A stretch of 64,000 bases of DNA from Lomentospora prolificans. Taxonomy: Eukaryota > Ascomycota > Sordariomycetes > Microascales > Microascaceae. The notes beneath the pieces are model-generated. The model did no database searches. It had not been told where the DNA came from and saw nothing but the letters and a program-made list of their open reading frames with translations. A program made the position numbers and the translations under genes. Of the stretch, positions 23,525 to 34,072 are shown piece after piece. The stretch spans positions 4,712,001-4,776,000 of the forward strand of contig JARFXM010000009.1 of the NCBI GenBank assembly GCA_029532625.1. Reading direction: 5' to 3'. Numbering within the stretch: position 1 is the stretch's first letter; each line of letters begins with the position of its first letter.

Positions 23525-24072
23525 TTAACCTCGGCCTTGGCCTAATTCCTTTGGTTTCTCCTTCCAAGTCCCGCCGTGCTGGGTTGCTAATCTAATCATG
23601 GTTGATTCTTCCATATCATTGATTAGTTTCGCGACCTGCTGGACATCCCTTTCGAGGTCATCCGCTTGTTGCCGCGTCGAGGCTTGATCGGACTCAAGTG
23701 GACCGAAGATCCAGAGCTCTTTAATCCGGCGACTCAAGGCCAACAAATCTTTCAAAGCTGTATTCTGTAGCAAGTTTATCAGCGATTCATTCGCCAGGCC
23801 CAATCTCCCGATCCAAGACTTGACATACCAGGCCCTCGAATTCAAGCTGCATTGACAACCGAGAGACTCCCATGGCAGCTGGATCAGGATCTTTGCCTTC
23901 GGCATCTGCCTGGGCCGTAGCAAAATGACATAGTGCACGGAACCTAGTCAGCACCTCTGCAATAAGCCTATTGTGCTGGTCTAGGAGGCCCAGTTAGTTA
24001 AGGCTTAATGACGGTCAAGTATGTGTTTATCCTACCCAAGAGACTTGTATATGCCGTCTGGGACCTATCCAT
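23525..24072 (-). CDS. MED22: Mediator complex subunit 22 (MED22)
   Basis: Subunit of the Mediator head module, which links activators to RNA polymerase II. CDS is complement(23525-23764, 23829-23980, 24036-24072), 142 residues. Introns are 64 and 55 bp, and all phases fit. The joined N-terminus MDRSQTAYTSLLDQHNRLIA is the usual start of fungal MED22. The core shows AEVLTRFRALC..ATAQA, a short acidic/Gly linker, LEFEGL, then the most conserved block LLALSRRIKELWIFGPL, followed by a long helix and GGTWK near the end. The length is normal for the family. It is an isolated housekeeping gene in an otherwise gene-poor block, oriented away from the lactonase gene. The only oddity is that the same frame stays open for 87 codons after the stop. 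Confidence 0.85.
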
Positions 24073-25793
24073 CTCCGTGGTAGTCTCGAGAAGCGACTTT
24101 ATTGGTCAAGCAGGGTTTGATGGAATAGTTCTTGCCTCACCCTCGACTCTCTCAGCGAACGGAATCAATGTCGAGCGGTGGAGACAAACAAGTTAATACC
24201 CTTGTGGTGCTGATGTCGTGTTCTGCTCATGCTTATGTAAGTACGTTTGGTGTGTGTGAGCAGCGCCCAAACGCACCATAACCTGGCGCTGAGAACCCAC
24301 TATTCCATCCGCTCGGTCGACGCCATATTAGGCCAGAATTCTTCCCACTTCCCCAAGCCCTCGCCAGCTTGAGATGGATCAAAAACAGAGCCATCAACTC
24401 TGATGATTGGGGGTATTACACAGGCAATGACCCTGCATGTGCCCCCCTGAAATGTGGGAAACGAAACGCAAACTACGGTTATTGGAAATGGGCCACTAAG
24501 ATTAATCAAATAAAATAATACAACAGCTAATTCCTTCTCGTTTCATGTCCACCTCTGTGTAAGCTGGGGGATTCGATATCGTTGTAGAGCAACAGTTAAG
24601 GATGCAGTGCCACAACAGATTTCCAACCCGCCTGGCTGTCTTGATAAAACGAGGGAAGAGAAATCTTTCCCTGTCCGACGAAGTCCAGGAGACAGAGCCC
24701 ATCATCATTCGACCAGTGCCTGCCCTGCCCGCCCATTGATGCATGGACAATGCCAGCCAGGCGTGTGCGGGCAGCGCCCCCTTCTGTGATTGTTGCACTG
24801 CCAGCCAGCCAGCTTAGAACAGGAATGCTGTTCAGGGGGTCGACAGGGCTTCTTTGCTCCCTTGCCTAGCCAGGCTGGCTCAATGCCGTCAGCTCCGGAG
24901 CCTCTCATCCAATCGCTGCCGCTCGCCACCCGCCGGTCCAAACAACTTTGTTTTCCATTCGCAGAGCCCTAATATCCTTGGCGTTGGGTGTGGAGGCTTA
25001 CATAGCCCTGTGATGCGCAGCGCACGGCTTGGAGATCTCTTCCACTCCTGCTGACAGCAGCAGGTCGGTTGGTCGACGGGTCTGCCCTATTAGTCTGAAA
25101 CCGTCCGACATGGGAAAATGCTGGCGCCCTTAAATCGTTGTTGGCCCAGTCGAGCCCCAGCGACTAGCCCAATGCCTACTCTGGGCATCCCAGCCGGGCT
25201 CCCGCTGATCCAATCCTTTCTCGAGAATACCCCTGCATGGGATCAGCAACTCGTCCCACGGGTATTATTGATTGTGCCAATAAGGCATCCGTCGCAGCAT
25301 TCACCACTTTCTTGGGCGACCCTAGTAATATTCCAGTCCTTTGTAGGAGTCCTTCGCCTGGAGCTGGCTACCTTTGTCCACGGGTAGTCACAGGCGCGGA
25401 GAAGGTGCGGTCCGTGGCGGAAACCTTTGTACTTTGGATGCTGGATGTGCGAATGTCCAAGGCGCAGAGCCTACAACCCTGACAAGTACGGATATATAGC
25501 CCCAACTCATCTTGCTGCTAAGACTTCGCCACAGAAGCTGGCCCATCGCTCCTTCCTTCTTCATCTTCGTAAACAGCTGCTTATTCACTCATTGTCGTGT
25601 TTACTTTTGGGAGTCAGAAGCTGTGCTTTTGATATCCTCTGTCATTCATCTTCAGCCCTTCGTCGGCCTCTCATTCTACTCGTACATACGAGATCGACTC
25701 CTAAAAAGACTTATTCCCGTCTTCTTTTCGTTTGACACTGTAGACGTTGCATTCACATTTACATTCCATTCCGACGTTACTTTACTTTCCAAG
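24073..25793. promoter_or_regulatory. Divergent upstream region between MED22 and the lactonase gene
   Basis: 1.7 kb between divergent starts. It contains two CCAGCCAG sites (24753-24760 and a 12-bp tandem version at 24801-24812). The last 250 bp before 25794 are C/T-rich, as in a fungal leader. No gene is supported. Confidence 0.6.
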
Positions 25794-26972
25794 ATGAAGG
25801 CTCTACCAATTCTCCTATCCGGTCTCGCCGCGGCAGCGCCGTCGATCACCGGCTCGTTCCAGCGTCGCCAAGACACGTCGACCCGAACTCTCCTCCTCGG
25901 TGCTCCTGGCCAGATCCTCGCTACTCAATTCAACGGCGCCGAATTCTCCGTCGTCGCCAAGGATGAGCAAACCGGCACCGGGCCCAGCTGGATGCTCTTC
26001 AAGAGCCCCGAGCTCTTCTATGCTGTCAACGAGAACTCGGACAAGCTCCGCCTTTTCAGCTTTGATGCCCAAGCCAGTGCGCTGAAGCAGCTCAGCGAAG
26101 TCACCAGCTCTTCCGGCGTTGTTCACCTAGAGTTTAACCGGGATAAGACTCGCATGGTTGGCGCTGCCTATGGAAACGGCACGATTGATATCTGGGACAC
26201 TTCGGCCCAAGATGGTTCGCCAACCTTGATCAAGACCCTCAAGAGCGAGGGCGAACTTGGTCCTGACCAGCTCGGGGCACACCCCCACCAGGCAGTCCTC
26301 GATCCTACCGGCCAGTTCTTCATTGTCAACGATCTCGGCACCGACAGCTTGATTGTCATCGACACCAAGGACGACGCTTACACTATCAACAACAACTTTG
26401 TCGTTGAGTCCGGCTGCGGCCCCCGGCATGGCGTCTTCCGTGGTCCTCAGGGCGAGGCTGCCACCCACTATACCGTCGTCTGCGAACGCACAAACAAGCT
26501 TCTGACTTATAAGCTAACCTACTCCGACAACACCATTGACTTCTCCGACCTCCGGTCTGTCTCTACCTTTGGCGACGCCTTCCCTCCCAAGAACGCCACC
26601 ACCGCCGCCGCCGGCGAGGTGGTTCTCTCGTCCGACGGAAAGGACCTCTACGTGTCCAACCGTCTCACCGGCAACGACACTGACAGCATCTCGCACTTCC
26701 GCGCTTCCAGCAAGGGCTGCCTCACCTTCAAGACTCAGGTGTCTTCCGGCGGTGTCCTTCCCCGCATGATCTCCCTCAGCAATGATGGGCCTCAGAACAC
26801 GCTATTCGCCGCTAATCAGAAGGGCCCCAATGGCCTCGTTGCCTTCAGGAGGGATTCTTCAGGCATACTCCTCCCCGTCCCTGTGGCGGTCGCCGGACTC
26901 GAGACTTTTGCTGAGGCGGGCAGCGACTTGGGTCCTCAGTTTGTCCTCGAGGTACCCGCCGCCTCATCTTGA
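25794..26972 (+). CDS. Secreted seven-bladed beta-propeller lactonase family protein
   Basis: Single exon, 392 residues. The start MKALPILLSGLAAAA is a signal peptide, and an Arg-Arg pair at 24-25 is a candidate Kex2 processing site, so I chose 25794 over the in-frame upstream codons, which lie in the leader. The body is built of repeated WD-like blades; GAHPHQAVLDPTGQF, VNDLGTDSLIVID and GCGPRHGVF are signatures of the lactonase/6-phosphogluconolactonase-like family (also called 3-carboxymuconate cyclase-like). Several N-glycosylation sequons (NGT, NAT, NDT) fit secretion. Family members hydrolyse lactones, but the substrate of the secreted fungal branch is not known to me, so an enzymatic role is an inference. 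It converges with the CCCH gene downstream. Confidence 0.9.
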   Translation: MKALPILLSGLAAAAPSITGSFQRRQDTSTRTLLLGAPGQILATQFNGAEFSVVAKDEQTGTGPSWMLFKSPELFYAVNENSDKLRLFSFDAQASALKQLSEVTSSSGVVHLEFNRDKTRMVGAAYGNGTIDIWDTSAQDGSPTLIKTLKSEGELGPDQLGAHPHQAVLDPTGQFFIVNDLGTDSLIVIDTKDDAYTINNNFVVESGCGPRHGVFRGPQGEAATHYTVVCERTNKLLTYKLTYSDNTIDFSDLRSVSTFGDAFPPKNATTAAAGEVVLSSDGKDLYVSNRLTGNDTDSISHFRASSKGCLTFKTQVSSGGVLPRMISLSNDGPQNTLFAANQKGPNGLVAFRRDSSGILLPVPVAVAGLETFAEAGSDLGPQFVLEVPAASS

Positions 26973-27402
26973 TAGCAACAATTGGCATGACTAGACTTTG
27001 GTGGCATCTTTTTCCTTTCCTCTCGATACGTTCGATGGGTTGTTGTACGTTTATGGAGCTTTTCTTTCTTCCCTTCGGATACCTCAAAAGGCATGCGGAC
27101 CTTGGCAGTTGGTACGGGTTTCTAAGAATTCTTACAGCTGGTTAATTACAAGGGATGTTATGGTTGAAAAATGTAATTCAATGCAACAAAATGTCATTGA
27201 TTCGTGATAGAAGACTACCCAATCTGCCGATATGTATACAAATTAGTCCGGACATGCCAGTCCTCTTCCATGCCCAACCTAAATACTAGAGCCCAATACC
27301 AGAACTCGGAATGAGTAAACAACAGAGGACTAGCTACGTGTTTCCAGAAAAGAAAAAAGACGTGATGGCGTTAGAACAACTGAACCAGCAAACAAACTTT
27401 CC
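26973..27402. other. Convergent 3' regions
   Basis: 430 bp between the stop codons of the lactonase gene (+) and the CCCH/RAI1-like gene (-). AT-richer than the flanking genes; no coding frame is supported. Confidence 0.65.
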
Positions 27403-28936
27403 TTACAGATCTTCGGGCAGCATCGAGTCCCTGTCCTCCCTCAAAAACAGCGTCGCGTTCCAATTTTTCCTCATGCCCCCGCGCACCGCCGGCCCACCTT
27501 TCCCCAGGACGAGCGCCATCTTACACTGGCCGCCTGCTCTGTTCGCCGCGGCCATAGCCCTCGCCTTAATATCTTCCAGCAGCTTCACGAGCCTCGCCAG
27601 GAGCGCTTGGTTATCCGCCTCCCACTTCCTCACGGCGTTGGTGGCGTCCCACTCCCACATGTCCTTGGGCTGGAAGGTGCCGTTCTTGTGGAGGGCGAGG
27701 AACACCTTTGACGCGCGCTGGAAATAGAGCTGGGTCATGAAGTCGGACGATGGTCTGCTCCAAGCCTTTTCAATGCGGGTCTTGATCTCGACACAGCATG
27801 ATAGGTCTACCTCCCTGCCGACGTGGAGGATTTTCGTCCCTTCCTTGGTGATGGTCTCAGTGCCGTAGGTGGGCTCTTCTCCTTCGTTCCCTGTGTCTAG
27901 GGAGAGAACGTCGTATCTCCCACCCGAAATCCGCGGCTGGGGCGGTGCGAACGCCTCAGGATTTTCCCAGGGCACTTTGGACGACGTGTGGCATTTGCAA
28001 CAGATGGCGTCGATTTCTGCCTGGACAACCATCTTCAGATCCCCCATCTCGTAGGCCATGGCGATGTGGCTACTGACGGTGTCCTTGAGCTCTGGGAACG
28101 TATTAAATGACGTTACTCGGTACTCAAACTGCTTCCCGTAGCCAGTGTGTATGTGATTTCTCACGTCTCCTTCCCAACGACCCATAAAGAGAGTGTTTTC
28201 GCGGACCTCGATATCAATGCGCTGTGCACTGTCGAACTCGCGATTGTTCCCGTGGTAGAGGAAGTCCGTCAGGCGGCGGAGGCAGCCTGCAGTTGTAACG
28301 ATTTGAAACCCGGCAACCAGGGAGAGATCGGGCCGGCGAAAGCGGAGGGCTTGTGCGAGTGGTTGAAACTTTGGTGGTTCTGCCGGCTTGCTATGAGGGT
28401 TTATTTTGCGAAGATGCATGTCCCTTGTGTCAAAATCAACCCGACTCGTAGGGCGAACGAAGGCCGGTGGTAGACCTATACCATTCATTAGATATTTCGC
28501 TCTTCATGTGGAGGGCGGAAGGGGGCGTGACGATTTTCTCACCTGGCACAGCTATCTCCCCACCCCTTAAGCAGCTGAAACTCGCAATAACCTCTACGTT
28601 CTTGATCCCGACCCAATCCCCAAAGGCAGTCTCTTTCGCATTCGCCGTCTTGAGTATCATGGGGTCAAATAGCCCCTTCTCCATCATAGTCCGCGCCGCC
28701 AAGTATTGTTCTTCCCTCGTGTGAATCCACTTGCACTCGCCCCTAGCCATATACCAGCAGCCATAGCCAAAAATGCAGCGGCGCTTGTTGATGAGTTCTA
28801 GATTATGGAAACCGGGGCAAGTCTCTCGCTCGTGACATTCGAGCCCCTCCAAGAGAGAGCGACATGGAGGACGCGGTCTCGGACGATAGGCCTGGCGGGC
28901 GGTCAGCGCAGATTGGGGACGTTGGATTCCTATCAT
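27403..28936 (-). CDS. Tandem CCCH-like protein with RAI1/DXO-like nuclease-type domain
   Basis: CDS is complement(27403-28475, 28543-28936), 488 residues, with a 67-bp phase-1 intron. The N-terminus holds two CCCH-like fingers: C25-x8-C34-x5-C40-x3-H44 and C54-x5-C60-x7-C68-x3-H72. The C-terminal two thirds belong to a fungal family often labelled geranylgeranyl pyrophosphate synthetase; no prenyltransferase DDxxD motif is visible, so that name looks wrong. Instead the order GDLKMVVQAEID (E285-x-D287) and SCCVEIKTR (E361-x-K363) matches the ExD and ExK metal-binding motifs of the RAI1/DXO decapping and NAD-cap-removing enzymes. The gap between the motifs (about 73 residues) is longer than in the classical enzymes. 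If active it would act on RNA 5' ends; this is inference. An additional upstream exon cannot be excluded. Confidence 0.75.
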
Positions 28937-31397
28937 GATTCCAAACTAAACAAGCACAGATTCTTCTCGCAGTAGTCGTATAATTCTCCTTAGATGCGTG
29001 CAAGGTTCGGATTTTCAAAGAGATGGAGTTGAGAGTGGAAAGCAGGCAGTCTATGAACGGCTTATTTGCACCTCTCATTGCATATTAGTATAGCCAGCCT
29101 CATATCCCCGGGAAGGGCAGCGCGGGTTTCTTCGACCTCCGTCCGCACATCGGGAGGGCTATCCGGCCCAACCATAGCCCAAATCGCGGAACGGATGGCG
29201 AGCTGGGCCTCTTGCAGAGCTGGCCGGGTGCTTGAAGCCCACAAAGTGTACCAACCAGGTCACAGAGCCAGCCACCACGACTCCCACCGTTAGAATAGTC
29301 CGAGCCCCCCAACGTACCCCCCCTTGTTGTATTTGAATGGGAAGAGCCAGAATCCGGGGAACACCATCTTCGAAATCTGACAGATAATTTGACCAAGGGC
29401 CTCTCGCCACGAAAGCATCCTAATTCACAATGATGAAAGTCTCCCACGTCGTTTTGCACAGGCTACCTGATGACTCCACGTTACACGACTTGCTTGGTGG
29501 TAGCGTTGTTAGTGGCCCGAGGCATCAAATGTGGGATGCGCTCATCCCAAAGAGCAGACCAACCAGGCTCGCAAGGCAACAGTCCAGGGATGGGTCAAGA
29601 ACGATAGGCTGCTGGCGATGGTGGGGGGCAACGTCGTCGATGGCCAGCCAGGCATTTATCTATTTCGCTCTAGTACCAGCTGGTACACTGTTGGCCAGAG
29701 GCAACGGCCTGGTTTGAGGTGAGGCTGTCGAGACAGATAGGCGGATAAGAAACCGGGGCGCAATCAAGCGTGCCGCCTCCTGATTCCTCCAAAATCATGT
29801 CACATGCCAGCCAGCAGAGCCACCTCTTCTTTCTTCTAATTGGACTAGGATGTGCATGCGTAAGTCAAGTTCAGGAGGCAGGAGCATTCGCGGCCGTCCC
29901 AATCCATCCCAGCCAGGTTGGTCAAACCCGGGACTAGCTGGGAATCGGCTCACTGCCCATGGAAATAAATGCTGCTTCGCAACCCACACCAGAACCCTGC
30001 GAGTCATCATGAGACTAGCCGCTGACTTTTGTACACATCAAGCCACGACCAACGCCATTTGGCTTTTTGGACGGGCGTTTCGCCTGGGCGGAGGAGTCGC
30101 TGCATGCGGGGGAAAAAAGAGGAAGAGGCTCCAAGGAGGCAGGCACAACTGCTACATGTAGCACGTGTTGATGGGATGGTGCTTATGAGCCCGGAGGTTC
30201 TTGACAACCGGACGATAGAGACAGCCGTGATAGATTCGTCTTTGGAACTGGTGGCGGAACCTGCTATTGAATTTAGCGGCCCTGATGAGCGGCCTCGAAC
30301 TAAATTAAGAGACGATCTTCCACATTCACAGCCTCTGCCGTTCCCTGCCTTGTCCACATCCATGCGAAACTTCATCGCCAACGGCCATCTCCTGTCATCG
30401 CCACATCGCATGAGCTAGTCGCCAGCACCGACAAACTACATTGTAGCGTCGTAGTACGAGTGAACAAACGGTACACTGCCAGGAGCTCTCAATATACCAC
30501 TGGCTATCGCCATTGCCTTCGCCAGGCTGGAAAGCGCCTAGCCCCATTCGCTCCGAACTCTCGAGCGTAGCCGGCATACCGGAACAGGCCCTTCGCATAG
30601 TGGGATTGTTTTTTGGGCGGGGCGGGGTTTAAAAGCTCTTTCGGGACCCTTTGATGTACTTGTTCGTGATGTGATTCGCTTTCCCTCATACCGAACTACC
30701 CCGACTCTCGACACATTATCTGGCTTCGAGCTCCTCTTGCAGTCTAGAGCGTTTCCTTGGCCTAGCCAACAATCCATCGTAACCTAGCTCCAGCCATTAT
30801 GTGCTGGGTAACTTTCAGTCTACCGGACGCCTGATCGAGACAGCAAGGCAGCACTGTGATGTGAATGCTGCGCCTTGATTCGCATGGCCGCATCGAGTGA
30901 CCATATCTGTGCAAAGTCGCCAACAAATGTAAACATGATGAAGGAGGAGAATTGGTGGACTGAGTGAATGAATCTGAATAGGTTAACTACCCATATTACC
31001 AACTACACCCCCAACTTCCTACCGAATCCTCTGTCCTACATAAGCGCCATTGGCTTCTCATGTAAGTCAGGACAGGCGGCCTTGCTCAATCATCTCCCAA
31101 GCGTTTAACCAGCTGCAGCACTCTGCCGACAAGTCATTATATCCATTTAAGCCCGTGTAAAAGTATCTTGAAAGTGACGGCGCTCGTTTTGAAAGTTTTT
31201 TTTCCTTTCTTGGATTCACGTATGCACCCCCCCTCCCCCAAACGTTCCCCAAAGACCATTGGGGATAGAACTTCCGCTGATCTGATCTTTAGACTATCAC
31301 TAATCCAGCCATATATTTCAAATCCAAGTCGCTAATTAAACTTCTAGGTTCAATCAGTTGTCCCACAAACGTTTGTGAAGTTGATGGCGGCTTGAGG
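28937..31397. other. Intergenic region with CCAGCCAG sites
   Basis: 2.5 kb without a supported gene. Three CCAGCCAG octamers lie at 29644-29651, 29807-29814 and 29909-29916. Open frames of about 130 codons overlap on both strands at 30007-30418 but have no recognisable domain. It separates two minus-strand genes and should include the promoter of the CCCH gene. Confidence 0.55.
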
Positions 31398-32495
31398 TTA
31401 ATAATGCAAGACTGCAATGCCCAGGGCTATGACCATTGCGGCGACAACCTCGGACCGGACCCGTGTGCCGTCTCCTGTGGTTGCATCCGCTGTCTCAGTA
31501 CTTGAAGTTCTGGGGCTTGAAGACGTGAATGTAAGCTTAGTCAATGAGCTTATGTAGGACCCCGAGGTGTACTGAGATTCAACTTCCGTAGTGGCCGTGT
31601 CGGTTGTGGTATCGCCTAGGTTTGGGTTCGTCGGTGTAGCTTGTTGAGCCCCGTCACCTTCGTATCCTCCCTCCGGATCGCCACTTCCGTAATCACCTGG
31701 AGTTTCGGGTCCTTCCTCGCCGCCGTAGGTAGGAGGAATCCCGGTCGCAGGAGGAACTGATGCCGGTGTCGGCGGTGGTTGCGGGGGTGATTCGGGAGGA
31801 GGGCCGTCAGGTGCTGACCCTGGATTTTGGGACTGCGGGCTCGGGCTGGAATAGGATTGAGTATCCACCGGCTTTGCAGTTTCCTTTATCTCTATACTCG
31901 GCTGTCCATAGGAGCCGCCTGGCGTTGTAGCGTATTCCACCGGGCTTTCCGAACACGGGGACAAGCTTGGTGGAGCTGGAGCCGCCGGTGGAGCCGGAGG
32001 CGGAGACGGAGCAACAGCCTTGGGTGTGGGCGCCGCCGCTTGAGGACTCGCGGGAGGTGTGGACGGAACCTCAGCGTTTCCCGTGCTCTTATCGCAACTG
32101 TACACGTTTGCCCGCCCTTTATCTACCTTGCTTCCGCATTTCCGGGCGCTGGAATCCCCTGGGCAAGAGTTTTCGCAGTTCGTGTCGTCTACTTGGTGGT
32201 TATCAAGATCCTCGAGACAGCGACAACCACTATTTGAATCTGGTGTTAGCTTTCCGCTATGATGGCTTGAAAGCACCTCTTTAACTCACTCCGAAAAGAC
32301 GGCGGCGGATAGGTAGCCCTGACACGCTTCTTGACAAGCCTCGGGCGTGCAGCTTTGGGGGTCCAACATAGTTTGTTGGCCGTAAGAACTGGGGATTAGG
32401 TAGCAACCTTTGTAGGTGTAGCCTTGAATTGCGTACTCCTGTTGGCCAATTACTTCGCCGACCAAGAGTAAACTTAGAAGAAGAAAAGAAAACAT
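31398..32495 (-). CDS. WSC-domain wall/membrane protein with Pro-rich stalk
   Basis: CDS is complement(31398-32229, 32290-32495), 345 residues. The 60-bp intron is phase 2 and splits the WSC domain (AAVFS / DGCRCLEDL). A signal peptide (about 1-17, MFSFLLLSLLLVGEVIG) precedes the WSC domain (about 22-105) with YKGCY, CTPEACQEAC, GCRC, CENSCPGD and CGSK...ANVYSC, whose eight-plus cysteines match the family. A long Pro/Ser/Thr/Gly-rich stalk follows (about 110-300). The end is weakly hydrophobic (VVAAMVIALGIAVLHY), consistent with GPI attachment rather than a full membrane span with a cytosolic tail, so it resembles wall-attached WSC proteins more than Wsc1-type stress sensors. A carbohydrate-binding wall role is inferred from the family. 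Confidence 0.87.
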
Positions 32496-34072
32496 GATTT
32501 TGGTAAGCGGCCAACGACACTCAGCTTAAAGGCTGCCCAGTGTAGGTGAACTTATAGGACAAGATATCCTACCAATGCAGCGGTAGTTACCCTATTATTG
32601 CTCGGAAGGGTAAACGAAAGGCGTTAGGCTGTATAGTGAAGAAAAGGAGGATCCTTTGAGGCCATAGACCTAGCTTGCAGGTCTGAATCAACGGTGAGCG
32701 AAATTTGGGGCAGAAAAGACTCTGGCGACGTCTTGTTCATGCGACAGAGAGACAGAGATATTTTGTACTTTGTTCGTCCGACTAGACCCAAGCTGGAAAA
32801 CATGCCTCAAACATCTCTAGGACAACTTGTGCTCCCTCAGGCCAAGTGAAAAACGGATACGAGGAGCCTGAGATCACCGACGCTGCTGTGGCGACGTAGG
32901 AAAAAAACAAAGTTCCAGAAGGTGACGCAATATATGCTCTTCAAACACCAGAGCTGTTCCGATCACGACTCAGCTGCGCCTGTTCAAGCAATCGTCCTAC
33001 CTCTCGATCTCACTGTTTTGGGTATCGTGTAGCATGAGAAAGAGACACTCACATGAACAGGGTCGAGTGCTATGATAGTAGGAAGAGAGAAACCGATATA
33101 GGGTGAGCCTGGCCTATCTTAAGTTCCCCTACCGATGTGAGTAAAGCCGCGGCTGTGTCTATGTCAACGTTGCCCTAACCTTTAGCATCTCCATTCTAGC
33201 CAACACATCCATCATCTACGGCTACTTGCTCTTGAATCCGCATCCTACAATTGCGAAGGAAGCGGATGATTGTATCAATAGGATGCCGCATACCGCTACG
33301 CATTCCGAACTATCCACTTGCATTCTAAAAAGAAGATTCTTCGGACGTCAAAGGACAACCGTAAGGATATACCCTAGGCCATTCTCACATTGAATATGCC
33401 GTGTTAAGACCGGGTGTGTACATCTGCAATAGTCCCTGATGCCGTGGCTCAGCAGGTGGCCGAGACGCGTTTCCGGGAGCACATGTCCTCAGATAGGATG
33501 TAATGCTTTCACTTCGCTGCCCCTGTCCGGGATCATGCCAGTTGTTGACAGCGGCGAAGTGGTGACGTTGCATTTGTTCGAACAGTTCATCGTTCTATGG
33601 GACGGGGAGTGGTATTAAGTTTCGAGCTTGGTATAACTTGGCTCCGAATGCCTCTACCGTAAGAAGTGCCTTGTGTGCTTGTTCTTTGTACCACGTTGTT
33701 GCTGTTGTATTCCACCACTGTTTTCCAAACCAGATTGCGTGCCGGAGGTGGTCGGCCGGCCGTCGGTTTTGTTATCGTGCTCTCCTGCGCCCGGTTTATT
33801 TCCTTTACAGCATATTGGGGCGTACCAAGTGAGATGCAGTGATTGGGCACTGAAGCTTGATGAAGGTGTTTTAGGACTTGAAGAGTTCCCTTTCATATGC
33901 ACGTCTCTAATACTTCAAATACCAAGTCGTAAAACCGGAAACCAAGATCTCATGATATATCGAACCGCGTAAACTCCGCAATGTCCCTAAACCAGAACCT
34001 ATATGTCTTGTATCCTTTTGAAGGAAAATCGCTCTATCGGAGGAGGCGGGTACATAAAAAGAAAAAAAAAGG
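32496..34072. other. Intergenic region, possible faint coding relic
   Basis: 1.6 kb between two minus-strand genes. A plus-strand frame at about 33183-33404 is open for some 74 codons and reads like protein, and short protein-like pieces also occur near 32880-33030, but stops separate them and no family is recognised. I do not call a gene. Confidence 0.5.
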
